Notes under the pieces: generated by a model
Databases searched by the model: none
Seen by the model: the letters and a program-made list of their open reading frames with translations, nothing else
What the model was told of the DNA's origin: nothing
Source of the DNA: Actinomadura sp. NAK00032
GTDB lineage: Bacteria > Actinomycetota > Actinomycetes > Streptosporangiales > Streptosporangiaceae
Direction of reading: 5' to 3'
Assembly (NCBI RefSeq): GCF_013364275.1
Contig: NZ_CP054932.1
Span: 3,100,001-3,164,000, forward strand
DNA length: 64,000 nt
Position numbers and translations under genes: made by a program
Shown here: positions 27,195 through 36,572 of the stretch, piece after piece
Layout of the letters: each line of letters begins with the position of its first letter
How positions within the stretch are numbered: position 1 is the stretch's first letter

Positions 27195-27195
27195 G
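27157..27195 (-). terminator. sucB terminator hairpin overlapping its stop codon
   Basis: CCTCGGTCTCTG (27157-27168) and CAGAGACCGAGG (27184-27195) are perfectly complementary over 12 bases with a 15-base loop. The sucB stop codon (27183-27185) is in the stem edge, so the hairpin begins inside the last sense codons. Confidence 0.65.
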
Positions 27196-28676
27196 TCGGC
27201 GTCGAAGTTGCCCTCCTCCAGGCGGTGCTTGATCGTGGCGAGGAAGCGGGCGGCGTCCGCGCCGTCGATCAGGCGGTGGTCGTAGGTCAGCGCCAGGTAG
27301 ACCATCGACCGGACCGCGATGACCTCGCCCAGCTGCGGGTCGTCGATGACGGCGGGGCGCTTCACCACGGCGCCGGTGCCGAGCATGCCGACCTGCGGCT
27401 GGTTGAGGATCGGGGTGTCGAACAGCGCGCCGCGGCTGCCGGTGTTGGTCAGCGTGAAGGTGCCGCCGGCCAGCTCGTCCGGGCTGACGTTGCCGGCGCG
27501 GGTGCGCTCGGCGAGGTCGGCGATCCGCTGCGCGAGGCCGCCCAGGTTCAGCTGCCCGGCGTTGTGCACGACCGGGACCATCAGGCCGCGCTCCTGCACG
27601 TCCACCGCGATGCCGAGGTTCTCGACGTCGTGGTAGGTGACCTCGTTGGTCTCGCTGTTGATGACCGCGTTCAGCTTCGGGTGCGCCTTGAGCGCCTCGA
27701 CCGCCGCCTGCGCGAAGAACGGCAGGAACGACAGCTTGACGCCCTCGCGGGCCTCGAAGTCGGCCTTCGCCTGCTCGCGCAGCCGCGCGATCCGCGTGAC
27801 GTCCACCTCGACCACGGTGGTGAGCTGCGCGGACACCTGCAGCGACTCGACCATGCGGCGGGCGATCGTCTGCCGCATCCGCGACATCTTCTCGGTGCGG
27901 CCGCGCAGCGCGAGCTGCTCGGCCGGGGCGCCCGCGGGGGCGGGCGCGGCGTGCCGGCCGGCCGGCACCTGGGCCGGCGCGGCGGGGGCGGCCGGGGCGG
28001 CGGGCGCGGCCTGCTGCCGGGCGGCGGCCTCCTGCGCGGCGCGGGCGGCCTCCAGGACGTCCTGCTTGCGGATCCGGCCGCCGACGCCGGTGCCCTTCAC
28101 CGTGCCGAGGTCGACGCCGTGCTCGGCGGCGAGCTTGCGCACCAGCGGCGTCACGTACGGGCCCTCGCCGGACGGGGCCGCCGGCTGGGCCTGGGCGGCC
28201 GGGGCCGGCTCGGGCGCCTGCGGGGCCGGCTGCTGCGGCGCCTGCTGCGGGGCGGGCGCGGGCGGGGCCGGCGGCGCGGGCGGCGCCGGGGCCTGCTGCT
28301 GCGCGGGCGGCGGCCACGCGGCGGGCGGCGGGCCCTGCGGCGCCGGCGGCTGGGGGGCCTCCTGCCGCGGCGGCTCCGGCGCGGCCGGGGCCTGCTGCTC
28401 GGCGTCGGCCGGGGCGCCGCCGCCGGACGGCGCCTCGCCCTCGTCGCCGATGACCGCCAGTTCGGCGCCGACCTCGACGGTCTCGTCCTCGGCGACGGTG
28501 ATGCTGGTCAGGATGCCCGAGGCGGGCGAGGGGATCTCGGTGTCCACCTTGTCGGTGGACACCTCGAGGAGCGGCTCGTCGGTCTCGACGCGCTCGCCCT
28601 CCTTCTTGAGCCAGCGGGTGACGGTGCCCTCGGTGACGCTCTCGCCGAGCTGGGGCATGGTGACGGAGACCGGCAT
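27183..28676 (-). CDS. sucB: dihydrolipoamide succinyltransferase (2-oxoglutarate dehydrogenase E2-type)
   Basis: A 497-residue E2 acyltransferase. It has one N-terminal lipoyl domain with the modified lysine K43 in STDKVDTEI, then a long Pro/Ala-rich flexible linker. The peripheral subunit-binding domain ([15 protein letters not shown]) follows, and last the catalytic domain with H467 in [12 protein letters not shown]. Many actinomycete homologues carry two or three lipoyl domains; this one has a single copy. It works with LpdA, encoded just upstream with a 35-base gap, and depends on LipB and LipA for its cofactor. In actinomycetes this E2 may be shared between pyruvate and 2-oxoglutarate complexes. 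Confidence 0.95.
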   Translation of the reverse strand: MPVSVTMPQLGESVTEGTVTRWLKKEGERVETDEPLLEVSTDKVDTEIPSPASGILTSITVAEDETVEVGAELAVIGDEGEAPSGGGAPADAEQQAPAAPEPPRQEAPQPPAPQGPPPAAWPPPAQQQAPAPPAPPAPPAPAPQQAPQQPAPQAPEPAPAAQAQPAAPSGEGPYVTPLVRKLAAEHGVDLGTVKGTGVGGRIRKQDVLEAARAAQEAAARQQAAPAAPAAPAAPAQVPAGRHAAPAPAGAPAEQLALRGRTEKMSRMRQTIARRMVESLQVSAQLTTVVEVDVTRIARLREQAKADFEAREGVKLSFLPFFAQAAVEALKAHPKLNAVINSETNEVTYHDVENLGIAVDVQERGLMVPVVHNAGQLNLGGLAQRIADLAERTRAGNVSPDELAGGTFTLTNTGSRGALFDTPILNQPQVGMLGTGAVVKRPAVIDDPQLGEVIAVRSMVYLALTYDHRLIDGADAARFLATIKHRLEEGNFDADLGL

Positions 28677-28711
28677 GTCTCAGGGACTCCTTCGTATTAC
28701 TTGTGCGGCGT

Positions 28712-30106
28712 TCAGCCGTGCACGTGCAGTGGTTTGCCGGCGAGGGCGAGATGTGCCTCGCCGACCGCCTCGGACTGGGTCGGGTGGGGATGGATCAGCT
28801 GGGCGACCTCGCTCGGGAGGGCCTCCCAGTTGTAGATGAGCTGGCCCTCCGCGATGAGCTCGCCGACGCGCGCGCCGACCATGTGGATGCCGAGGACGGG
28901 GCCGTCCACGGCGGCGATCACCTTGACCTCGCCCTGCGTCCCCAGGATCTTGCTCTTGGGGTTGCCGGCCAGGTCGTAGACGACCTCCTTGATCTGGTGC
29001 CCGCGCTCGCGCGCCACCGCGGACGTGATGCCGACCGAGGCCACCTCGGGGTCGGAGTAGGTGATGCGGGGCACGCCGTCGTAGTCGATCGGCGGCGGGG
29101 TGAGCCCGCTCAGCCGCTCGGCGACGAGGATGCCCTCGGCGAAGCCGACGTGGGCCAGCTGCGGGGTGGGGATCAGGTCGCCCACCGCGGAGATCGTGGG
29201 CACGTTCGTCCGGCAGTACTCGTCGACCTTGACGAACCCGCGCTCGGTCTCGACGCCGGCCTCGGCCAGCCCGATGCCGTCGGAGATCGGGCCGCGGCCG
29301 ACCGCGACGAGCAGCAGCTCGGCGTCGACGGTCTTGCCGCCTTCGAGGGTGACGGAGACGCCGCCCTGCGTCGGCTTGGCGCTCTCGAACCGGGTGCCGG
29401 TCTCGAACTTGATGCCGCGCTTGCGGAACGCGCGCTCCAGCCGTTTGGAGCTGGACTCCTCCTCCAGCGGGAGCAGGTGCGGCAGCGCCTCCACGATCGT
29501 GACCTCGGCGCCGAACGAGCGCCACACGCTCGCGAACTCGACGCCGATCACGCCGCCGCCGAGGATGACGACGGACGCGGGCACGTGCTCCAGCCGCAGC
29601 GCGTGGTCGCTGGAGATGACGCGCTCGCCGTCGATCTCCAGGCCGGGCAGGCTCTTGGGCTGCGAGCCGGTGCCGAGGACGATGTGCCCGCCCTCGATCA
29701 CGCTGGTCTCCCCGCCGGGCGCGGTGACCTCGACGGTGGTCGGGCCGGTGAGCCGGCCGGTGCCGTGCACGACCTCGATGCCCCGGGTCTTGATCAGCCC
29801 GGTGAGGCCCTTGACGGTCGTCGAGACGACCTTGTCCTTGTAGGCGTTCACACCGGCCACGTCGATGCCCTCGAACGTGGTCTTGACGCCGAACTTCGCC
29901 GCGTCCCGCGCGTGGTCCGCCACCTCGGCCGCGTGCAGCAGCGCCTTGGTGGGGATGCATCCGCGGTTGAGGCACGTCCCGCCGAGGGACTCGTCCCGCT
30001 CGATGAGTGCGACCGACCTGCCGAGCTCGGCGGCGCGCAGCGCGCACGCGTAACCGCCGCTGCCGGCGCCTAGGACGACGATGTCGAAGGTGCCGCTGTT
30101 GGCCAC
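28712..30106 (-). CDS. lpdA: dihydrolipoyl dehydrogenase (E3)
   Basis: A 464-residue flavoprotein that reoxidises dihydrolipoyl groups using NAD+. It shows the FAD motif VLGAGSGGYACA, the redox disulphide C45-x4-C50 (GGTCLNRGC), the NAD motif ILGGGVIGVE and the C-terminal HPTQSE with H441 and E446 as the catalytic pair. The GTG at 30106 is chosen because GGAG sits 7 bases upstream; an ATG four codons earlier (30118) is an alternative. It precedes sucB in an operon. Confidence 0.96.
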   Translation of the reverse strand: MANSGTFDIVVLGAGSGGYACALRAAELGRSVALIERDESLGGTCLNRGCIPTKALLHAAEVADHARDAAKFGVKTTFEGIDVAGVNAYKDKVVSTTVKGLTGLIKTRGIEVVHGTGRLTGPTTVEVTAPGGETSVIEGGHIVLGTGSQPKSLPGLEIDGERVISSDHALRLEHVPASVVILGGGVIGVEFASVWRSFGAEVTIVEALPHLLPLEEESSSKRLERAFRKRGIKFETGTRFESAKPTQGGVSVTLEGGKTVDAELLLVAVGRGPISDGIGLAEAGVETERGFVKVDEYCRTNVPTISAVGDLIPTPQLAHVGFAEGILVAERLSGLTPPPIDYDGVPRITYSDPEVASVGITSAVARERGHQIKEVVYDLAGNPKSKILGTQGEVKVIAAVDGPVLGIHMVGARVGELIAEGQLIYNWEALPSEVAQLIHPHPTQSEAVGEAHLALAGKPLHVHG

Positions 30107-30250
30107 TGGACGCTCCATTTCCCCTGTCGCGGCGCCCGCGTGGACCGGGGCGCCCGTAGTGGTAGGGCGGGGCGGGGAGCACCGCGGGCGGGCCCCCGCC
30201 GCCATGAGAAACCTATTCTGTTCTCCGCAAGGTCACAGCGGCGGGGTTCG

Positions 30251-31726
30251 CTACAGAATTCCCGCGGCGACGTCCTCGGCGAGCTGGACCAGCGTGCGGG
30301 CCGCCGCGCCGGTGCCGCCCTTCGGGGTGTAGCCGTACGCCTCGCCCTTGTTGAAGGACGGTCCGGCGATGTCGAGGTGCGCCCACTTGACGCCGTCCGG
30401 CACGAACTCCTTCAGGAACGTCCCGGCGACGAGCATGCCGCCCCAGCGCTCGCCGCTGATGTTGGCGATGTCGGCGACCGCCGAGTCCAGGCCCTTGCGC
30501 AGCTCGGCCGGCAGCGGCATGCCCCAGGACGGCTCGCCCGCGCGCTCGGCCGCCGCCACGACCTTCTCGCGGACGTCGTCGTCGTTGGCCATGACGCCGG
30601 TGGTGCGGGTGCCGAGCGCGACGAGCTGCGCGCCGGTCAGCGTGGCGACGTCCACGATGAGGTCGGGGGAGTCCTCGCCGGCGCGGACGATGGCGTCGGC
30701 CATGACCAGGCGGCCCTCGGCGTCGGTGTTGAGGACCTCCACGGTCTTGCCGCCGTACATGCGCAGCACGTCGGACGGGCGCTGCGCGGTGCCGCTCGGC
30801 ATGTTCTCGGCGATGGCGAGGTAGCCGACGACGTTGACCTTCGGGCCGAGCTTGGCGATGGCGTCGAGCGCGCCGAGCACCGCCGCGGCGCCGCCCATGT
30901 CGGACTTCATCCAGTCCATCGCCTCGGTGGGCTTGAGGGACAGGCCGCCGGAGTCGAACGTGATGCCCTTGCCGACCAGCGCGAGCGTCCGGGACGCCTC
31001 GGCGTGGGTGTAGGCGAGCCGGACGAGCCGCGGCGGGTTCACCGAGCCCTGCCCGACGCCGGCGATGCCGCCGTAGCCGCCCTCCACGAGGGCCTTCTCG
31101 TCCAGCACCTCGATCGCGAGCCCGGACTCGGCGGCGACGCGGCCCGCCTCGGCGGCGAGGTCCTCGGGCGTCAGGTGCGAGGGCGGGGTGTTGACCAGGT
31201 CGCGGACGAGCTTCACCGACGCGGCGAGGGTGCGGGCGCGGGCGACGGCGGCCTCCTCGGCAGCGGGCGCCGCGAGCCGGATCTCCTCGACGGGGGCCTT
31301 GCGGTCGCCGCCGGTGCGGAAGGTGTCGAAGGAGTAGGCGCCGAGCAGCGCGCCGAGCGCGACCGCCTCGACGGCCTCGGCGGACGCCGCGGGCAGCGCC
31401 ACGGCGACCCGGGCCGTGCCCGCGAGGGACCGGACGGCGGCGCCGGCGGCGCGGCGCAGGTCCTCGGCGGAGGGGTCCTCGCCGAGCCCGGCGGCGACGA
31501 CGACCTTGGCGGTGACGGCGCCGAGCGTCGGCAGCCTGGTGATCTCACCGGCCTTGCCGGTGGCGCCGAGCGCGCCGAGCGCGTCCGCGAGGCGGCCGTC
31601 CATGGCGCGGTCGAGGTCTTCCGCCCCGGCCGGCGCGGCGCCCGCCCCGGCTGGAGTGACGCCGATCACGATCGCGTCGGTGTCAAGACTGGCCAGGGCT
31701 GCGCTGTCAAGGCTGATGCTCGTCAC
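30251..31726 (-). CDS. pepA: leucyl aminopeptidase (M17)
   Basis: A 491-residue M17 cytosolic aminopeptidase with a two-metal site. The catalytic domain has KGITFDSGGLSLKP and the family signature NTDAEGRLVMADA. The smaller N-terminal domain is complete. The GTG at 31726 lies about 8 bases after a TACCAT element on the minus strand with no ribosome site, so the transcript may be leaderless; an extension to 31780 is open but has no family similarity. It lies upstream of lpdA on the same strand, 144 bases away. Confidence 0.95.
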   Translation of the reverse strand: MTSISLDSAALASLDTDAIVIGVTPAGAGAAPAGAEDLDRAMDGRLADALGALGATGKAGEITRLPTLGAVTAKVVVAAGLGEDPSAEDLRRAAGAAVRSLAGTARVAVALPAASAEAVEAVALGALLGAYSFDTFRTGGDRKAPVEEIRLAAPAAEEAAVARARTLAASVKLVRDLVNTPPSHLTPEDLAAEAGRVAAESGLAIEVLDEKALVEGGYGGIAGVGQGSVNPPRLVRLAYTHAEASRTLALVGKGITFDSGGLSLKPTEAMDWMKSDMGGAAAVLGALDAIAKLGPKVNVVGYLAIAENMPSGTAQRPSDVLRMYGGKTVEVLNTDAEGRLVMADAIVRAGEDSPDLIVDVATLTGAQLVALGTRTTGVMANDDDVREKVVAAAERAGEPSWGMPLPAELRKGLDSAVADIANISGERWGGMLVAGTFLKEFVPDGVKWAHLDIAGPSFNKGEAYGYTPKGGTGAAARTLVQLAEDVAAGIL

Positions 31727-31831
31727 GTAGCACGATGGTAGTCCTCCCGGTGACCGCTTTCGTCCTTTTGGATCAAGCATTGCCCGGCCCGGAGACGGTC
31801 CCGGCGCGCCCGCGGCCGTCCCGGCCGCGCG

Positions 31832-32590
31832 TCACGGCCGGGCGGCGAGGACGACCAGCGCGGCCGTCGCGGCGAGCTCGACGAGGGCGCCGAGGACGTC
31901 GCCGGTCACGCCGCCCAGCCGCCGGACGGCGTGCCGGAGCATCAGCAGCGCGGCGGCCAGCGCGGCGAGCACCGCGAGCCCGGCCTGGACGGCGGCGCCG
32001 ACCCCGCCGGCGGCCGCTCCGGCGCCCGTGGCGGCGGCGAGGACCACCGCCGTGACCGGCAGCACCGCGCGCGTGCCGACCGTCCCCGCGACCAGCGCGC
32101 CCAGGCCGCCGGGACGCGCGGACGGAACGCCGCTCCGGCAGGCCCACGGGAGCGCCAGCCGCCCGGCGACCGCCGCGACGAGCGCGGCGACGGCCGGATG
32201 CGGCGCCGAGGCCAGCGCCGCGACCTGGGCCAGGACGGTCAGCAGCAGCGTGACCACGCCGAACGGGCCGATGTCCGAGCGCTTCATGATGGTCAGGGCC
32301 TCGGCGGCGGGACGGCCGCTGCCAAGCCCGTCCGCGAGGTCGGCCAGGCCGTCCAGGTGCAGCGCCCGGGTCATCGCCGCCGTCGCGGCCACCGCGAGCA
32401 CCGCCGCCAGGAGGCCGGGCAGGCCGAGCGCGCCGCCCGCGAGCAGGACGAGCGCGGCGGCGCCGCCGGTGAGCAGACCGGCGGCCGGGGCCAGCAGCAT
32501 GGCGGCGCGCGCGGTGCCGCGGTCGACCCGCGCCCGGCCCAGCGGGACGACGGTCAGCAGCGTCACCGCCAGCCGCAGCCCCTCGATCAC
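31832..32590 (-). CDS. cobS: adenosylcobinamide-GDP ribazoletransferase
   Basis: A 252-residue polytopic membrane enzyme that joins adenosylcobinamide-GDP with alpha-ribazole, the final assembly step of the cobalamin nucleotide loop. The family motifs are TRALHLDGLADLADG and the KRSDIGPFG segment, followed by Ala/Val/Leu-rich membrane helices. The GTG start at 32590 overlaps the cobU stop by four bases, so the two are translationally coupled. Confidence 0.95.
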   Translation of the reverse strand: MIEGLRLAVTLLTVVPLGRARVDRGTARAAMLLAPAAGLLTGGAAALVLLAGGALGLPGLLAAVLAVAATAAMTRALHLDGLADLADGLGSGRPAAEALTIMKRSDIGPFGVVTLLLTVLAQVAALASAPHPAVAALVAAVAGRLALPWACRSGVPSARPGGLGALVAGTVGTRAVLPVTAVVLAAATGAGAAAGGVGAAVQAGLAVLAALAAALLMLRHAVRRLGGVTGDVLGALVELAATAALVVLAARP

Positions 32591-33531
32591 GGCAGCTCCA
32601 TGACGCGTCCCGCGACCACCAGGGCGGCCTCCTCCGACTCGGCCGCGAGCCGCTGGTTGGCCAGCCCGAGCAGGTCCCGGAACGCCCGCCCGGACGGCGT
32701 CGTCGGCACCAGGGACAGCCCGACCTCGTCGCTGACCGCGACCACCCGCGCCGCCGTGCCGCGCCACGCCTCGACCAGCTCGTCGAGGCGGGGCAGCGCC
32801 CGCGACGGGTCGTCCCAGGCGGCGGACTCGTCCATCGCGGCGGCCAGCCAGGTGCCGATGCCGTCCACCAGGACCGCGCCCGTCGCGGACGCCAGGACGT
32901 CCGCCAGGGCCGTCGTCTCGGCGGTGCGCCACCAGGCCGGGCGGCGCCGCCGGTGCGCCGCGACCCGCTCGGCCCACGCGGGGTCGTCGTCGCGGACGGG
33001 GCCGGTCGCGACGTAGAGGACGTCCGGGCACGCGGCCAGCCGCAGCTCCGCCTCGGCCGACTTCCCCGACCGGCTCCCGCCGAGCAGCAGGGTGCGGAAC
33101 GGGCCGTCCCCGGGCCGGTTCCAGAAGGCCATGCGGCGCTCCAGCTCGGCGGGGGAGGGCAGCCGGTGGTCCACGTGGACGGCGGCGACCTCGGTCGCGG
33201 CCGTCACCGCTCCGACGCGCCGCAGGCGGCCGAGGTGCTCGGGGGAGCCCGCGAGGTCGAGCAGGACGGCGTCGTACCGCACCCCCGGGGCCGGTTCCGG
33301 CCGCGCCCCCGGGCCCGCCGCCACCAGGACGCGCCCGCCGCCGGGGGAGCGGACCTCGTGGCCGCCGGGCACCTCCGTGCGCGGCAGGTCGTCCAGCGGT
33401 ACGCCGTCGGCGAGGCCGCCGAGCGGCTCGTGCCGGACGCCGGCGGCGCGCAGCCGGTTGCAGGACGCGCACCGGCAGCCGGGCGCGGGCCAGCCCTGGG
33501 CAGCGGCGATGCCGCGAAGCTCGATGTTCAT
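32587..33531 (-). CDS. cobU: bifunctional adenosylcobinamide kinase/guanylyltransferase with N-terminal hydrolase-like extension
   Basis: A 314-residue protein. Residues from about 145 onward are CobU: the P-loop LLLGGSRSGKSAEAE, YVATGPVRDDDPAW, the GMP-accepting histidine in RVAAHRRRRP and LVDGIGTWL. The first 140 residues resemble the start of metallo-beta-lactamase-fold PhnP-like proteins (AAAQGWPAPGCRCASC), but the metal-binding HxHxDH motif is absent. The fusion therefore carries a hydrolase remnant of unclear use. The ATG at 33531 is divergent from the DsbA-like gene, and cobS follows with an overlap. Confidence 0.9.
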   Translation of the reverse strand: MNIELRGIAAAQGWPAPGCRCASCNRLRAAGVRHEPLGGLADGVPLDDLPRTEVPGGHEVRSPGGGRVLVAAGPGARPEPAPGVRYDAVLLDLAGSPEHLGRLRRVGAVTAATEVAAVHVDHRLPSPAELERRMAFWNRPGDGPFRTLLLGGSRSGKSAEAELRLAACPDVLYVATGPVRDDDPAWAERVAAHRRRRPAWWRTAETTALADVLASATGAVLVDGIGTWLAAAMDESAAWDDPSRALPRLDELVEAWRGTAARVVAVSDEVGLSLVPTTPSGRAFRDLLGLANQRLAAESEEAALVVAGRVMELP

Positions 33532-33597
33532 ACCGGTCGGAACTCTACGGTTACGCTCCCCGGGAAGGATCACCTCGCCCCCGACAGGAGGAGCCCG

Positions 33598-34518
33598 GTG
33601 GGCAACCCCCCGAACAATCCCTGGCCGCCCCAGCCGGGGCAGCCCGGCCCTGGTGGCGGGCCGCCCTACGGCCCGCCTCCCGTCCCGCCGCCGGGCGGGC
33701 CCCCGCCCGGCATGCCCGGCGGCTACGGCCCGCCTCCCGGCACGCCCTACGGCCCGCCCCACGGGCCGCCCGGTCCGCCTCCGCCCGGACGGAAAGGCGC
33801 CGGCGGGCCGGTGCTCGCGCTGCTCGGCGGCGGCCTCGTCGTCGTGCTGATCATCGTGGCGGCGGTCGTGCTCGTCCTCCAGAGCGGCGACGATGACGGC
33901 GGCGGCGATGGCGGCGGCGACGTCCAGCTGCGGGTCGGCAAGATCGCCGGAGGCGCGGAGGCGATGCCCCAGGCCGACGGCAGCCTCGTCATGTCCAGGC
34001 CCGGCGTCGCCGCCCCGGTCGTCGACATCTACGAGGACTTCGCGTGCCCGCCCTGCGGCGCGTTCGACAGCAAGCACGACCCGATGCTGAAGCAGCTCGT
34101 GGTCGCGGGACGCGCCAAGGTCGTCTTCCACCCGATGCTGATCTTCGGTGCGAGCACCCAGCCGGCGCACGACAACTCGCTGCGCGCCGCGTCCGCCCTG
34201 CGCTGCGTCGGCGACGGCGCGCACTGGCTCTCCTACCAGGACGCCCTCTACGCCAACCAGCCCGAGAGCGAGAGCTCCACGGGCTACACCACGGACCAGC
34301 TGCTCTCCCTGGCCGAGCCCCTCGGGCTGACGGGGGACGACTTCACCTCCTGCGTGAAGAGCCAGCGCTACGCGGGCAGCGTGAAGACGGTCAGCCAGGG
34401 CTACATATCGTCCGGGATCCAGGGCACGCCGACGGTGCGGGTGAACGGGCGCAAGCTCGACACGTCCGACACCGCGAGCCCCGAGGCGCTGCGCCGCGCC
34501 ATCGAAGCCGCCGCGTGA
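33598..34518 (+). CDS. membrane-anchored DsbA-like thioredoxin-fold protein
   Basis: A 306-residue protein in three parts. A Pro/Gly/Tyr-rich cytosolic segment covers residues 1-65 and one membrane helix lies near 71-95. An extracytoplasmic DsbA/thioredoxin-4 domain has the active site C150-P-P-C153 in DFACPPCGAF and the cis-proline in GIQGTPTVRV. It should oxidise or rearrange disulphides of secreted proteins. Two further cysteines (in LRCVGDG and SCVKSQ) are typical of the actinobacterial type. The GTG start has a strong CAGGAGGAGC ribosome site. Confidence 0.9.
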   Translation: MGNPPNNPWPPQPGQPGPGGGPPYGPPPVPPPGGPPPGMPGGYGPPPGTPYGPPHGPPGPPPPGRKGAGGPVLALLGGGLVVVLIIVAAVVLVLQSGDDDGGGDGGGDVQLRVGKIAGGAEAMPQADGSLVMSRPGVAAPVVDIYEDFACPPCGAFDSKHDPMLKQLVVAGRAKVVFHPMLIFGASTQPAHDNSLRAASALRCVGDGAHWLSYQDALYANQPESESSTGYTTDQLLSLAEPLGLTGDDFTSCVKSQRYAGSVKTVSQGYISSGIQGTPTVRVNGRKLDTSDTASPEALRRAIEAAA

Positions 34519-34555
34519 CCGGCTAGTCTCACCCGCGACGAGGGAGGTCGACGCG

Positions 34556-34753
34556 ATGGCGTGGAGCTGGCGTTTGGAGCGGGCCGACGGGCGCGCGATC
34601 GGCATGTCGGAGGAGACCTTCTCCACCCAGGCGGACGCGGAGAGCTGGCTGGGGGAGAACTGGCGCGGCCTGCGCGCCGACGAGGTGGACAAGGTCGTCC
34701 TGCTGGACGGCGAGACGCTCGTGTACGAGATGAGCCTGCAGGACCCCGAGTGA
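34556..34753 (+). CDS. small conserved actinobacterial protein of unknown function
   Basis: A 65-residue acidic soluble protein beginning MAWSWRLERADG and ending in LVYEMSLQDPE. The length and the opening pattern occur widely as a stand-alone small protein in actinomycetes. No function is known to me. A GAGGGAGGTCGACG ribosome site precedes the ATG. It is 37 bases downstream of the DsbA-like gene on the same strand and is followed by a strong terminator. Confidence 0.75.
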   Translation: MAWSWRLERADGRAIGMSEETFSTQADAESWLGENWRGLRADEVDKVVLLDGETLVYEMSLQDPE

Positions 34754-34758
34754 GGCGT

Positions 34759-34789
34759 GGGGCCGCGGAGCCGGCGGCTCCGCGGCCCC
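34759..34789. terminator. strong hairpin between small gene and aldo/keto reductase
   Basis: GGGGCCGCGGAGCC and GGCTCCGCGGCCCC pair perfectly over 14 bases with a 3-base loop. It begins 5 bases after the stop of the small gene and can serve both convergent genes. Confidence 0.7.
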
Positions 34790-34822
34790 GTCAGCGTCCG
34801 GCCGGAGGCGTGCGCCCCGCGG

Positions 34823-35824
34823 TCAGGGGCGCTTGCGCGGGCTGGCGGTCTTGGCCGGGTCGCGGATGACGGCCGAGCCGAGCACGTCGTCGATCCGCTT
34901 CAGCACGTCGGCGTCCAGCTTCACCCCCGCGGCCTTCACGTTGTCGGTGACCTGCTCGGGACGGGTCGCGCCCACGATCGCCGCCGACACGTTCGGGTTC
35001 TGCAGCGTCCAGGCGATCGCCAGCTGCGCCATCGACAGCCCGAGGCCGTCGGCGATGGGCCGCAGCTCCTGCACGCGGGTCAGCAGGTCGTCGTTCAGGT
35101 AGCGCTTGATCATGTCCGCGCCGCCCTTGTCGTCGGTGGCGCGCGACCCCTCCGGCAGCGGCTGGCCCGGCTTGTACTTGCCGGTCAGCACGCCCTGCGC
35201 GATCGGCGACCAGACGATCTGGCCGACCCCCTCGCGCTCGCACAGCGGGACGACCTCCTCCTCGATGACCCGCCACAGCATCGAGTACTGCGGCTGGCTC
35301 GAGACGATCCGGTCGAAGCCCATCTCGTCGGCGATCTTGAGGGCGCGCTCGATCTCCTCGGCCCGCCACTCCGACACGCCGACGTACAGCACCTTGCCCT
35401 GCCGGACGAGGTCGTCGAACGCGCGCAGGGTCTCCTCCAGCGGCGTCTCGTAGTCGAACCGGTGGGCCTGGTACAGGTCCACGTAGTCGGTGCCGAGCCG
35501 GCCCAGGGAGGCGTGGATCGACTCGAAGATGTGCTTGCGGGACAGGCCCCGGTCGTTCACGCCGGGCCCGGTCGGCCAGTAGACCTTGGTGAAGATCTCC
35601 AGGCCTTCGCGGCGCTGCCCCTTGAGCGCGCGGCCGAGGACCTCCTCGGCGCGCGTGCCGGCGTAGACGTCGGCGGTGTCGAAGGTGGTGATCCCCTCGT
35701 CGAGGGCGGTCCGCACGCACGCGCGGGCGGCGTCCTCCTCGACCTGGGAGCCGTGGGTGAGCCAGTTGCCGTACGCGATCTCGCTGATCTTCAGACCGCT
35801 CCGGCCCAGGTTTCGGAACTCCAT
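34823..35824 (-). CDS. aldo/keto reductase, Kv-beta-subunit-like
   Basis: A 333-residue TIM-barrel NADPH-dependent oxidoreductase close to the potassium-channel beta-subunit/YghZ group. The catalytic Asp and Tyr lie in FDTADVYAGTRAEEVLG, with the lysine in IFTKVYW and the histidine in YQAHRFD. The NADPH loop near SAAIVGATRPEQV is conserved. The physiological carbonyl substrate is unknown. It is the only gene on its transcript, with a separate DUF3043 gene upstream. Confidence 0.9.
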   Translation of the reverse strand: MEFRNLGRSGLKISEIAYGNWLTHGSQVEEDAARACVRTALDEGITTFDTADVYAGTRAEEVLGRALKGQRREGLEIFTKVYWPTGPGVNDRGLSRKHIFESIHASLGRLGTDYVDLYQAHRFDYETPLEETLRAFDDLVRQGKVLYVGVSEWRAEEIERALKIADEMGFDRIVSSQPQYSMLWRVIEEEVVPLCEREGVGQIVWSPIAQGVLTGKYKPGQPLPEGSRATDDKGGADMIKRYLNDDLLTRVQELRPIADGLGLSMAQLAIAWTLQNPNVSAAIVGATRPEQVTDNVKAAGVKLDADVLKRIDDVLGSAVIRDPAKTASPRKRP

Positions 35825-35864
35825 GGCTCCGACCCTAGCCCGCGGATGATCGCCGGGCCCGGGG

Positions 35865-36440
35865 TCAGACCTTCTCCTTCTCGCCGATCCGCACCTGCGG
35901 GTTCGGGACCCGCAGCCGGCGGATCTGCATGGCGCGCATGGCGGCGTACAGCCCGACGCCCTTGGCGTCCTCCTCGGGGAAGCGCTCGGCGGCCAGCCGC
36001 TTGATGCCGCGGCTCAGCCAGAAGCCCTCGCCGAACACGACGATCAGCAGCAGCGGCGGCGCGAACAGCACCAGCAGCCGGGCGGCCGGGATCGGCAGCA
36101 TGCTCAGCAGCACCATGGCGAACATGGCGTACATCAGGTACGAGCCGAAGGTGCGGCGGGAGTCCACATAGTTGCGGGCCATCCGCCGCACGGGGCCCTT
36201 GTCCCGCTTGAGCAGGTGCTTCTCGTCGCCTTGGGCCATGCCCTGGCGCGCCTTGACACGCTCGTCCGCCAGCTGGGCGCGGCGCCGCTTGTAGGCCTCC
36301 TTGCCGGTGGCCGGTGCGGTGATCGGCTGGCGGCGGCGCTTTTCGGCGTCCTTCCGCTTCGGGGTGGGACGGCCCTTGCCTCCCGGCTTTACTACCTGAG
36401 GAGGATTCGCCGGGGGCTCCGGGGTACGACGCTTGAACAC
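35865..36440 (-). CDS. DUF3043 membrane protein
   Basis: A 191-residue actinobacterial DUF3043 protein. A 90-residue highly basic, Lys/Arg/Pro-rich N-terminus (GKGRPTPKRKDAEKRRRQP) is followed by two membrane helices around residues 100-135, then a short soluble C-terminus. The function is unknown. It lies divergently upstream of pspA across about 130 bases. Confidence 0.85.
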   Translation of the reverse strand: MFKRRTPEPPANPPQVVKPGGKGRPTPKRKDAEKRRRQPITAPATGKEAYKRRRAQLADERVKARQGMAQGDEKHLLKRDKGPVRRMARNYVDSRRTFGSYLMYAMFAMVLLSMLPIPAARLLVLFAPPLLLIVVFGEGFWLSRGIKRLAAERFPEEDAKGVGLYAAMRAMQIRRLRVPNPQVRIGEKEKV

Positions 36441-36572
36441 GGGATCAGACTACCGGCTGCGAACATCGTGGCTGCCTCGCGCGTTAACGCGTAGGGTGAT
36501 AAGAACCCCAGCAGTGGTCATTGAGCCCAGTTCACGACTGAGGCGACAGCACGAAGGGACCGGCGCCGCGCG

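Noticed and set aside
34556..34753. 65-residue frame considered as the antitoxin of a toxin-antitoxin pair
   Set aside because: No partner toxin-like gene is adjacent, and the protein resembles a widespread stand-alone actinobacterial small protein.
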